Assembly: GCA_964450755.1 (NCBI GenBank)
Contig: CAYVDJ010000086.1
Coordinates: 1-21,999 of the forward strand
Source of the DNA: JAADDG01 sp964450755
GTDB taxonomy: Bacteria > Campylobacterota > Campylobacteria > Campylobacterales > JAADDG01
Reading direction: 5' to 3'
Length of the DNA stretch: 21,999 nt
Position 1 is the stretch's first letter. The number at the start of each line of letters is the position of its first letter. Shown piece after piece: positions 13,986-20,016 of this stretch. A program made the position numbers and the translations under genes. The notes under the pieces are model-generated. The model worked only from the letters and a program-made list of their open reading frames with translations. It was not told the DNA's origin and ran no database searches.

Positions 13986-15118
13986 TGATTTTTATGCTTG
14001 TCAGGTACTTTTGGAAAAAACTCTTTTATCGGTATATCCAATATGTTACATACCTCTTTAAGCCTGTCAAATGAGATAGCGCCCTCTTTTTCAGCTCGTT
14101 TAAGCGCTTCTTCTCTGCTGATAAGACCTGATCTGACCATATTGCTCAAATATGAATCTATATAGGTCATATTGGATGTTTTTTTAAACATAAAATTTTT
14201 CAATTCATTAAAAGAGCAATCCGCTCTCCATGTGGAATTGCAGTTTTGAGGAATTTTCCATCCTATATCATTTAAAAATCCGATAACGGCATTTTCGTCA
14301 TATTGGGTATAGTGATAATATTGCATTGTATCTATATTGGGATAGCGAAGTCTGAGATAAGGGGTATCAGGTGTTATATAAAGGATAGAACTTTTAAATG
14401 ATACGACAAAATATTTAATTAATTGAGGAGTTTCAAAAAGCAGTTTTGCACCTCTTTGAGCGATCAGAAACATCTTTTTAGTCTGTCTCCATAAAGAGTT
14501 TGGAGTATTTTTCAGTTTTGCACTGTCATTTCTGAATTGGGCTGCTCCTCCCTGGAATACCTCAAATTTATTTCCTCCGTATATAATATGTTTGATGCCG
14601 TATTTATGCGCAATTTTTAATATTTCGTGATTTAACTCTTTACATGGAGCACAGGCGAGATTTGCAATAATAGGTTTTGGTTTTTTAAGCCAGAGTTTTA
14701 TCATCTCCTTTGCAAATTTTCTGTGCTTTTCAAGGGGAATCTTAATTTCTATAAGAGGAACATTGAGCTTTTTGACAAGCATTTTGACATTATCATCTAC
14801 TGTTTTAGGGGTAAAAGGAGTTTTGTAATATGCTCCGAGACATCTTAATTTGTGCTTTGTAACAAGAAGATAAAGTAGATAAGCGCTGTCTCTTCCCCCG
14901 CTTACTCCTACAAGGCAGTCGTAGGATTTTTCTCTGCCCTCTTTTTTGAACTGCTCTATTTTGGCTTTCAGTTTATTTTCTAAAACCTTTTTTTCATCCG
15001 AACTTAAATCATTCTCTGTTGAATGATTGCAGATACTGCAACACCCGTTTTCATCAAATTTTACAAATTCTGCCGATTTTGGTAAGATGCAGTTTATACA
15101 TCTGTCCGAGCAGTTCAT
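13970..15118 (-). CDS. WbpG/PseA-like PP-loop N-acetyl sugar amidotransferase
   Basis: A PP-loop ATPase of the WbpG/PseA family, whose members use ATP and ammonia to turn an N-acetyl group of a nucleotide sugar into an acetamidino group for surface glycans. The N-terminus carries a zinc-ribbon-like pattern (Cys7, Cys10, Cys27, Cys30). The ATP-binding motif SGGRDS is at residues 73-78. ACAPCKELNHE near residue 162 and the C-terminal segment RSGLISREEALKRAEKEG also match the family. The 382-residue length is normal. Family members usually work with HisH-like and HisF-like subunits that supply ammonia, and none are adjacent here. The gene has its own promoter and a purine-rich ribosome binding site (15122-15130). 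Confidence 0.83.
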   Translation of the reverse strand: MNCSDRCINCILPKSAEFVKFDENGCCSICNHSTENDLSSDEKKVLENKLKAKIEQFKKEGREKSYDCLVGVSGGRDSAYLLYLLVTKHKLRCLGAYYKTPFTPKTVDDNVKMLVKKLNVPLIEIKIPLEKHRKFAKEMIKLWLKKPKPIIANLACAPCKELNHEILKIAHKYGIKHIIYGGNKFEVFQGGAAQFRNDSAKLKNTPNSLWRQTKKMFLIAQRGAKLLFETPQLIKYFVVSFKSSILYITPDTPYLRLRYPNIDTMQYYHYTQYDENAVIGFLNDIGWKIPQNCNSTWRADCSFNELKNFMFKKTSNMTYIDSYLSNMVRSGLISREEALKRAEKEGAISFDRLKEVCNILDIPIKEFFPKVPDKHKNHQRLL

Positions 15119-15137
15119 TTTCTTTCCTTTTTTTTCA

Positions 15138-15143
15138 ATTATA
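15138..15143 (-). promoter_or_regulatory. -10 box TATAAT for the amidotransferase gene
   Basis: On the minus strand TATAAT lies about 20 bases before the ATG at 15118, with an A/G-rich ribosome binding site between them. The leader would be only about a dozen bases long. Confidence 0.5.
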
Positions 15144-15254
15144 GTAAAAAAATTTTTAAAAAAGAAAGTAAAAATTCAGTAAATTAAAGCTATTAAATTA
15201 CTTTTTTACAAGGTGTGTTATTTTGTTATATATCTCTATTGGCCAATAAGCGAT

Positions 15255-16340
15255 TTATCGGCTGAAGCGTTCATTTTCAACCAGGTAAACCGCTTTTTTG
15301 ACAGGAAGTGTCAGAAAAAGAGAGATGTATGTTTCTTCGTTTATACCCAATTTTTTAAGATGAGATGGTTTATAATCTTTTACATAACTTTTTAAAGTTT
15401 CTTGTGTCTTTTTATTATAAATTCCGTTTGTCTGTATCTTGTAACCGTGAAGATAAAGCATCCTTTGTATCAGGGCGGTTGCAAGTTTTTTGTCTTTTTT
15501 TATGCTTCTGAATTTTCTTTTCTCTTTTGCTATGACCATTTCATCTTTTTTACCGTTTGGAAGAAGTTTCCAGTAAGGTATATTATAATATTTCCCCACA
15601 AGTTCCAATATGCTAAATTCTACCAATAATCTTAAAGCTTCATGTTTCCCCTGGTTTGCGCTTACGCTGCCATTGAAACCAAGACCGTTTCCAAAGATGG
15701 AAAAACCAAATTCTCTCTCTTTTGAACGCCTGTAAAGAATAATACTGTTTTGTGTCTGTAAAGACGGAAACATTGTCATAGTTTTATAGTTTAAAAGATG
15801 AAGGTCAAGAGCTATTTTAGTATTGCTTTTATCGCTGCTTTGGGAGTATCCTATATCGGTATCTCCTTTTCCGTTTCCAAAGGCAAAATCGGCATTTAAT
15901 CCTCTGTTTTTCTTATATACATCTTTGTCAAATTCGGTAATTGCCCCTGATATTACGATATCGGGCAGAACTCTGTTGATTTGCGCACCGGTTTGGGCTT
16001 CATTTAACAGATATTGTGGATCATAGGGAACATATATGATATTTTCTCCTATTTTATTGACAGCGGTGATAAGCATTCTTGATATATCTTTTGGCAGTTC
16101 CTGTTCACTGCTTGTATCATTTGTTATAAATTTGCTCTGTATTTTTATCGGATCTCCCTCGTATGCCGTGATCATCTCTCCCAAATGTCTTAGCGCATTG
16201 GAATATCTTGTAACCTCTTCAAAGGGAGAAGCGATCTCTTTTTCCTGTTTTGTCAGGGTGGGAGTTATATCTGGAGCACAGCCTGTCAGTAAAAGAAATA
16301 TTGCTGTTGAATATATTGTAATACCGGTTAGTTTTTTCAT
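15255..16340 (-). CDS. CsgG/HfaB-like outer-membrane lipoprotein with C-terminal peptidoglycan-binding-like domain
   Basis: Likely the outer-membrane secretion pore or anchor for the repeat protein encoded just upstream. Residues 1-20 are a signal peptide and LTGC places the lipidated Cys at 21. Residues about 40-255 resemble the CsgG/HfaB family: TRYSNALRHLG near 44-54, a repeated-strand middle with DIVISGAITEFD, and a long Gly/Asn/Ser-rich stretch that could form the membrane beta-hairpins. Residues about 285-330 look like a PG_binding_1 module (ALIQRMLYLHGY then GIYNKKTQETLKSY), which classical CsgG (about 277 residues) lacks. It is the last gene of the minus-strand cluster, 64 bases after the repeat gene and beyond a hairpin. 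The assignment to CsgG/HfaB is by motif reading and needs a profile search. Confidence 0.75.
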   Translation of the reverse strand: MKKLTGITIYSTAIFLLLTGCAPDITPTLTKQEKEIASPFEEVTRYSNALRHLGEMITAYEGDPIKIQSKFITNDTSSEQELPKDISRMLITAVNKIGENIIYVPYDPQYLLNEAQTGAQINRVLPDIVISGAITEFDKDVYKKNRGLNADFAFGNGKGDTDIGYSQSSDKSNTKIALDLHLLNYKTMTMFPSLQTQNSIILYRRSKEREFGFSIFGNGLGFNGSVSANQGKHEALRLLVEFSILELVGKYYNIPYWKLLPNGKKDEMVIAKEKRKFRSIKKDKKLATALIQRMLYLHGYKIQTNGIYNKKTQETLKSYVKDYKPSHLKKLGINEETYISLFLTLPVKKAVYLVENERFSR

Positions 16341-16370
16341 TTGATAGTCTCCTGCTTAAGAGGGAAAGAT

Positions 16371-16398
16371 ATCGGGAAAAAAAGAAAAATTTCCCGAT
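16371..16398 (-). terminator. Intercistronic hairpin between repeat gene and CsgG-like gene
   Basis: A perfect 9-bp stem pairs 16371-16379 with 16390-16398 around a 10-base loop, just after the stop codon of the repeat gene. On the minus strand the sequence after it has T-rich but interrupted character. A partial terminator or RNA-stability hairpin that raises the ratio of repeat-protein to pore mRNA is plausible. Confidence 0.5.
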
Positions 16399-16404
16399 AA
16401 AAAG

Positions 16405-17196
16405 TTATTTTATATTTACACTTCCTGCTTCCAAAGATGCGTTTTTACCTACTTTTATGTTTTTGGCACAGGATGCATTGGTTACAGTTGATGATTTGAC
16501 TGTACTGTTTTTTATCTCAGTACTTCCGATTTGGGCTTTTGCGTTTTTACCCATTACCACATGTCTTACTACCGCATTGTTGTAAACCTTTGAATTTTGT
16601 ACGGTACTTTTCTTTATATGAACACTTCCGATTTGGGCTTTTGAATTTTTCCCCATTTGAATATCATCTATATCGGAATAGGCGTTTATTTTGCTTTTTT
16701 CAATTTTACTCTTTTGAATGTTTACATTTGCTATATCTGCTTTTGCATTTTTTCCCATATGAACATTTTGAACACTGGTACTGTTTTGGATTTTCGATCC
16801 CTTTGTAACTTTACTGTTTTCAATCTCTGTACTTCCGATTTGGGCTTTGCTGTTTTTATCCAAGATGACATGTCTTACTTTTGCCAAATTGCTGGAAGAT
16901 GAGCTTTGAATGAGGCTGTTTTTTACATTTGTACTTCCGATTTGGGCTTTTGAATTTTTTTTCATCGTAACATCATCTATATTGCTACTGTTTAAAACAG
17001 TTGAATTTCTGACTCCGCTGTGATCTTGTATATCAATACTTCCTACAGTTGCTTTTGTATTTTTTTGGGCATCTATATTTTTGATTATAGAAGCGTTTTG
17101 AACTGTTGAATTTTGGACATCGGTAGGGTGAGAACCATCTGCAAAAAGAGTTCCTCCCATCAAAAGTAAACTTGTTGCCAATGCGATTTTTTTCAT
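16405..17196 (-). CDS. Exported seven-repeat protein, candidate amyloid-like or beta-solenoid fibre subunit
   Basis: A 263-residue exported protein made almost wholly of repeats. The signal peptide ends at LFA, residue 19, followed by a short linker. Seven units span residues 26-57, 58-92, 93-126, 127-161, 162-195, 196-229 and 230-263, so the protein ends exactly with unit 7. The consensus is roughly NSxVxNSxVxNxxxVxxVxMGKN, then xKAQIGSxxIK. The alternating Asn/Ser/Thr/Val/Ile pattern suggests short beta strands stacking as a solenoid or cross-beta fibre, as in curlins, although the residue pattern is not that of CsgA. There is one cysteine (243) and many lysines. The CsgG/HfaB-like gene follows. 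I do not recognise the family with certainty; a filament or matrix role is inferred from composition and neighbours. A good AAGGAG ribosome binding site precedes the ATG. Confidence 0.78.
   Translation of the reverse strand: MKKIALATSLLLMGGTLFADGSHPTDVQNSTVQNASIIKNIDAQKNTKATVGSIDIQDHSGVRNSTVLNSSNIDDVTMKKNSKAQIGSTNVKNSLIQSSSSSNLAKVRHVILDKNSKAQIGSTEIENSKVTKGSKIQNSTSVQNVHMGKNAKADIANVNIQKSKIEKSKINAYSDIDDIQMGKNSKAQIGSVHIKKSTVQNSKVYNNAVVRHVVMGKNAKAQIGSTEIKNSTVKSSTVTNASCAKNIKVGKNASLEAGSVNIK
16408..17121 (-). repeat. Seven tandem coding repeats of about 102 bp
   Basis: The units encode 32-35 residues each. The DNA for KAQIGS recurs nearly identically (reverse complement of CTTCCGATTTGGGCTTT) at about 16525, 16627, 16831 and 16936, while the flanking parts of each unit are diverged. 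This suggests selection on the motif or gene conversion. Confidence 0.85.
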
Positions 17197-17249
17197 CTGT
17201 AACTCCTTGTATTTTTTGGATGCATTTAAGATATCGTCTGAAATTTTTT

Positions 17250-17540
17250 TTACTTTACCTCTTTTAGTATTTTCATATTTGCATTGGTGAGAGTATTTTC
17301 CAGAGCTTTATAGCTACTGAATGAAAGATTTTTCAGAGAGATTACTCTTTTTGAAATCATAAAAAGATTTACATTTACAGAATTTTTATGACGGATAACA
17401 TTCATTTGCTCTATATTTCTTAAAATGATAATTTTTTTAACTCCCTTTTCATGATATATAAGAGCGGCATTTTTGAACAGTTTTATATCCGATGCAAATA
17501 TTATATCTATGATCATAAAAAACATTATTAACTTTTTCAT
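17250..17540 (-). CDS. Small exported protein of unknown function, part of the CsgG-like cluster
   Basis: I do not recognise this 96-residue protein. Residues 1-16 are a hydrophobic signal peptide ending IIFA. The mature part of about 80 residues is rich in Lys, Asn, Ile and Val, with predicted strands such as KKIIIL and VNVNLFMI, no cysteine and no clear repeat. Its ATG overlaps the stop of the preceding gene in an ATGA arrangement, so the two are translationally coupled. It lies 53 bases before the repeat-protein gene. By position it could be an accessory factor comparable in role to CsgE or CsgF, but no sequence likeness to either is seen. Confidence 0.65.
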   Translation of the reverse strand: MKKLIMFFMIIDIIFASDIKLFKNAALIYHEKGVKKIIILRNIEQMNVIRHKNSVNVNLFMISKRVISLKNLSFSSYKALENTLTNANMKILKEVK

Positions 17541-17929
17541 TTAATTTCCACTCCTTTTTTTAATTTTAATTCTACATTTATTTTTCTTATCATGCTTCTG
17601 TGATCTATTGTCGGCGATGCGATATCAAGCTCTTTTATATTTTTTGCTTTTATAGGATTTTTGGCATTTACAACTATATGAACTTCTCTCAAAGGAGTTT
17701 TTTTGTCTATATTGGGACTGGCTATTTCTATTTTATTTCCGTTTTTTTGATTCTTTAATGCATTTTCTATATCTTCATCATCTGCATATATATAAGTTTT
17801 TCTGCTGTTTTTGCTTATCCCGTATCTTTCCTGTTTTGCCGCTCTGTTTTTTACTATCTGATGATAATAGGTTTCATTGGCACAAAAGAGGTAACTAAAA
17901 GCTGTTAAAATCAATATAATGATTTTCAT
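17537..17929 (-). CDS. Small exported protein with two 34-residue units, candidate minor subunit
   Basis: First gene of the minus-strand cluster, 130 residues. Residues 1-17 are a signal peptide (ending LFCA), followed by a charged segment (about 19-64). Then come two units at 66-99 and 100-130, aligned on IEIASPNID and LDIASPTID, exactly 34 residues apart. That is the period of the seven-repeat protein, whose units carry IGSxxIK at the same kind of position, so this may be a two-unit relative acting as minor or nucleating subunit. The resemblance is short and is judged by eye. The start is supported by an AGGAGAG ribosome binding site and the signal peptide. No known family is recognised. 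Confidence 0.65.
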   Translation of the reverse strand: MKIIILILTAFSYLFCANETYYHQIVKNRAAKQERYGISKNSRKTYIYADDEDIENALKNQKNGNKIEIASPNIDKKTPLREVHIVVNAKNPIKAKNIKELDIASPTIDHRSMIRKINVELKLKKGVEIK

Positions 17930-17964
17930 TACTCTCTCCTTAATATATTTTGAAATACTTATCT

Positions 17965-17970
17965 TTTATA
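17965..17970 (-). promoter_or_regulatory. -10-like box for the CsgG-like cluster
   Basis: On the minus strand TATAAA lies about 36 bases before the ATG at 17929 and would give a leader of about 28 bases with an AAGGAGAG ribosome binding site. It is the only good candidate in 17930-18000, so the four genes may share this promoter. No operator is recognised. Confidence 0.42.
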
Positions 17971-18053
17971 TCGAATAATTGCCGTTTTTCTTTAAATTGC
18001 ATCTGTTTATTAATTTTTATTCTAATTTTAAACTTTAAATAAAGAAATTTCTT

Positions 18054-18059
18054 TATAAT
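18054..18059 (+). promoter_or_regulatory. Possible -10 box for the ATP-grasp/HAD pair
   Basis: TATAAT lies 122 bases before the start codon, in an AT-rich divergent intergenic region of 252 bases. A small perfect hairpin (18156-18160 with 18165-18169) precedes the ribosome binding site. Whether this is the true promoter is uncertain because of the long leader. Confidence 0.35.
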
Positions 18060-18181
18060 GTAACTCTCTATTATCCTAAACTTTTTTAAGTTAAATTTTG
18101 TTAAAATTAAAGAAGAATAAGACGATTTAGTTAGTGAAGGTAAAATAATATTTAAGATACTGAGGTATCGGTAAGGAAAAT

Positions 18182-19228
18182 ATGATGGGCAGAAAAATTA
18201 ATGTATTGGTTTCCGGTGCGGGAGGCGATGTCGGGCAGGGAGTTATCAAAGCTCTGCAAAAGTCTAAACTGGATCTTGAGATCTATAAAATATGCGTTTT
18301 TGAAGACAGCTCTTTTCTTCATTTGGATAATAAATCTTTCATAGCACCTTTTTCGGCAGATGATGGATATATAGATTATCTCATTACATTAATGAACAAA
18401 CTTCATATAGATATCTTTTTTCCTACGGTTGATTCGGAGATAGTCAAAATATCGGAAAATAAAAAGCTGTTGGAGAGTTGTACGGATGCAAAAGTATTTG
18501 TTGATGATATAGAAAAGGTGCTTATCTGTGATGACAAATATGATACTTATAAATTTTTAATAAAACACGGATTTGCTACACCAAAGACCATTATCCCAAA
18601 AAGTTATGAAGAGATTGAGGAGTTTGTTTCAGAAGTAGGAGTGCCGTTTGTTGTCAAAAAGAGACTGGATAACGGAGCCAGAAATTTTCATATACTCAAA
18701 CATATAGAAGACAGCAGAATCTTTTTGGGAGATGAAGATTTTATATTTCAGGAGCTTTTGGAACCGAATGAGGGAGAATATACAACCGGAATTTATCTTG
18801 GAGACGATAGTGAGGTTAAAGGTCTGTGTATGTTAAAAAGAGAGTTAAAATGCGGTTCCACCTATAAAGCAAGAAGAATTATCGATGAAAAACTTGAAAA
18901 TGAGTTAAAAGAGGTGGCAAAAGCGGTTGGTCTTAAGTATCTCAATATTCAGGCAAGAAGAAAAGATGGTAAATTTTATATTTTTGAATTTAACGGCAGA
19001 CTTTCAGGTACAACCGGAGTTATCAGCAGAGTTTTTAATGCGCCGGAAATGGCTGTAAGAGAGATGATTTTGGGTGAAAAACTGCAAAAGGTTGAAAACA
19101 GTGATGAGTTTGTTATGATGAGATATCATGAAGAGATCTATACTACGATGGATAAAATCAGAGAACTTCATAAAAGAAGCGATCAGATAAATGAACTTGT
19201 CAGTGAGAGTAGAAAAATATGTTCGTAA
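18182..19228 (+). CDS. ATP-grasp domain ligase, carbamoyl-phosphate-synthase-large-subunit-like
   Basis: A 348-residue ATP-grasp enzyme that probably joins a carboxylate to an amine or similar nucleophile; the substrate is unknown. The N-terminus has a Rossmann-like pre-ATP-grasp fold with VLVSGAGGDVGQGV (residues about 8-21). The ATP-binding part has PFVVKKRLDNGARN near 157-170 and FIFQELLEPNEGEYT near 182-196. The metal-binding end is FEFNGRLSGTTG near 263-274. Such stand-alone ATP-grasp proteins are frequent in surface polysaccharide clusters. Two in-frame ATGs begin the gene (18182 and 18185), and the AAGGA ribosome binding site fits the second slightly better. Its 3' end overlaps the HAD gene by 10 bases, so the pair is translationally coupled. 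Confidence 0.85.
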   Translation: MMGRKINVLVSGAGGDVGQGVIKALQKSKLDLEIYKICVFEDSSFLHLDNKSFIAPFSADDGYIDYLITLMNKLHIDIFFPTVDSEIVKISENKKLLESCTDAKVFVDDIEKVLICDDKYDTYKFLIKHGFATPKTIIPKSYEEIEEFVSEVGVPFVVKKRLDNGARNFHILKHIEDSRIFLGDEDFIFQELLEPNEGEYTTGIYLGDDSEVKGLCMLKRELKCGSTYKARRIIDEKLENELKEVAKAVGLKYLNIQARRKDGKFYIFEFNGRLSGTTGVISRVFNAPEMAVREMILGEKLQKVENSDEFVMMRYHEEIYTTMDKIRELHKRSDQINELVSESRKICS

Positions 19229-19905
19229 AAAATGTGATATTTGATTTTGCGGGAACTGTTGCCGATCTCTCTCCTTCATCCGGACAGATGCTCAGGGGGT
19301 TTTTAAAGGAGAAAGAGGGGATAGATGTAGATGAGAAATTGGCTGCAAGGGCGTATGACTGTGTGGACAGATCACTTTTTTACAGTTCGGTTAAAATTCA
19401 TAAAAACGAGCAAAAAAGTGAATTTTATAAAAAATACAACGATTTGATCCTGAAAAATCTGGGGCTTTTTGATGTGGTGGATAACAGTAAAAATCAGTTG
19501 TTTGAACATTTTTTATCTGTTAAAAGACATTGGGTATTGAAAGATGATGTAAAAGATACCTTTGAAACTTTAAAAGATATGGGAAAAAGCATCTCTATCG
19601 TTTCAAATTTTGACTCTAAACTAAAAGATATTGCAGAGAAACTTGAGATTTCACATCTGATAGACAATATGCATATTTCTCAGGATGTGGGATATGAAAA
19701 ACCTCAGGTCGAGTTTTATGAGATATTTTTTGAAAGGTATGGTTTAAATCCCAAAGAGTGTCTGTATGTGGGTGACAGTTATGAACTTGATTTTTTACCT
19801 GCATATCAGATAGGACTCAAAACTCTTTTGATAGATGAAAGAGAGCGATTTGCAAAAAAAGAGAATGTGATTTCTTCAATTTCCCAAATTCTGGAGAAGA
19901 TTTAA
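19219..19905 (+). CDS. HAD superfamily hydrolase with non-standard motif I
   Basis: A 228-residue HAD-fold protein with an inserted helical cap (about 18-90). Motif I is FDFAGTVAD, with nucleophile Asp9. The residue two positions on is Ala11, not the Asp that serves as acid/base in ordinary HAD phosphatases. Motif II is SNFD (Ser129), motif III has Lys161 in YEKPQ, and motif IV is GDSYELD (Asp186, Asp191). Ala at this place is known from phosphonoacetaldehyde hydrolase (DWAGT), and other residues there occur in haloacid dehalogenases, so the chemistry may differ from phosphate ester hydrolysis. It overlaps the ATP-grasp gene by 10 bases, suggesting a two-step pathway. A hairpin follows its stop codon. 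Confidence 0.88.
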   Translation: MFVKNVIFDFAGTVADLSPSSGQMLRGFLKEKEGIDVDEKLAARAYDCVDRSLFYSSVKIHKNEQKSEFYKKYNDLILKNLGLFDVVDNSKNQLFEHFLSVKRHWVLKDDVKDTFETLKDMGKSISIVSNFDSKLKDIAEKLEISHLIDNMHISQDVGYEKPQVEFYEIFFERYGLNPKECLYVGDSYELDFLPAYQIGLKTLLIDERERFAKKENVISSISQILEKI

Positions 19906-19914
19906 TTCTTCTCC
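19893..19914 (+). terminator. Hairpin at the end of the HAD gene
   Basis: A perfect 8-bp stem pairs GGAGAAGA (19893-19900) with TCTTCTCC (19907-19914) around a 6-base loop that contains the stop codon. A run of six Ts appears only about 20 bases later, so termination efficiency is unclear. Confidence 0.45.
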
Positions 19915-20016
19915 GTCAATCTGCAATATATCAATTTTTTATAAATTCTCTCCTATTTTTGTTAAATTATTTTATTTTTGTGCCGATATATGATAGAAAG
20001 ATCGGAGAAAAATATT

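Noticed and set aside
15238..15247. Palindrome ATTGGCCAAT after the CsgG-like gene as operator or terminator
   Set aside because: It is only 10 bases with no loop, no T-run and no second copy; such palindromes occur by chance.
16539..16902. Two open frames of 81-89 codons on the plus strand inside the seven-repeat gene
   Set aside because: They mirror the repeat gene on the other strand; the Phe/Tyr/Leu-rich content follows from the antisense of Lys/Asn/Ser codons.
16408..17121. CRISPR array reading of the regularly spaced CTTCCGATTTGGGCTTT motif
   Set aside because: Copies are about 102 bases apart or multiples of it, lie in frame inside a signal-peptide protein with aligned repeats, and the sequence between them also encodes conserved residues.
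19978..20016. Upstream TTG start for the beta-helix protein
   Set aside because: It lacks a ribosome binding site and would place 13 polar residues before an otherwise well-formed signal peptide; the ATG at 20017 has a good site.
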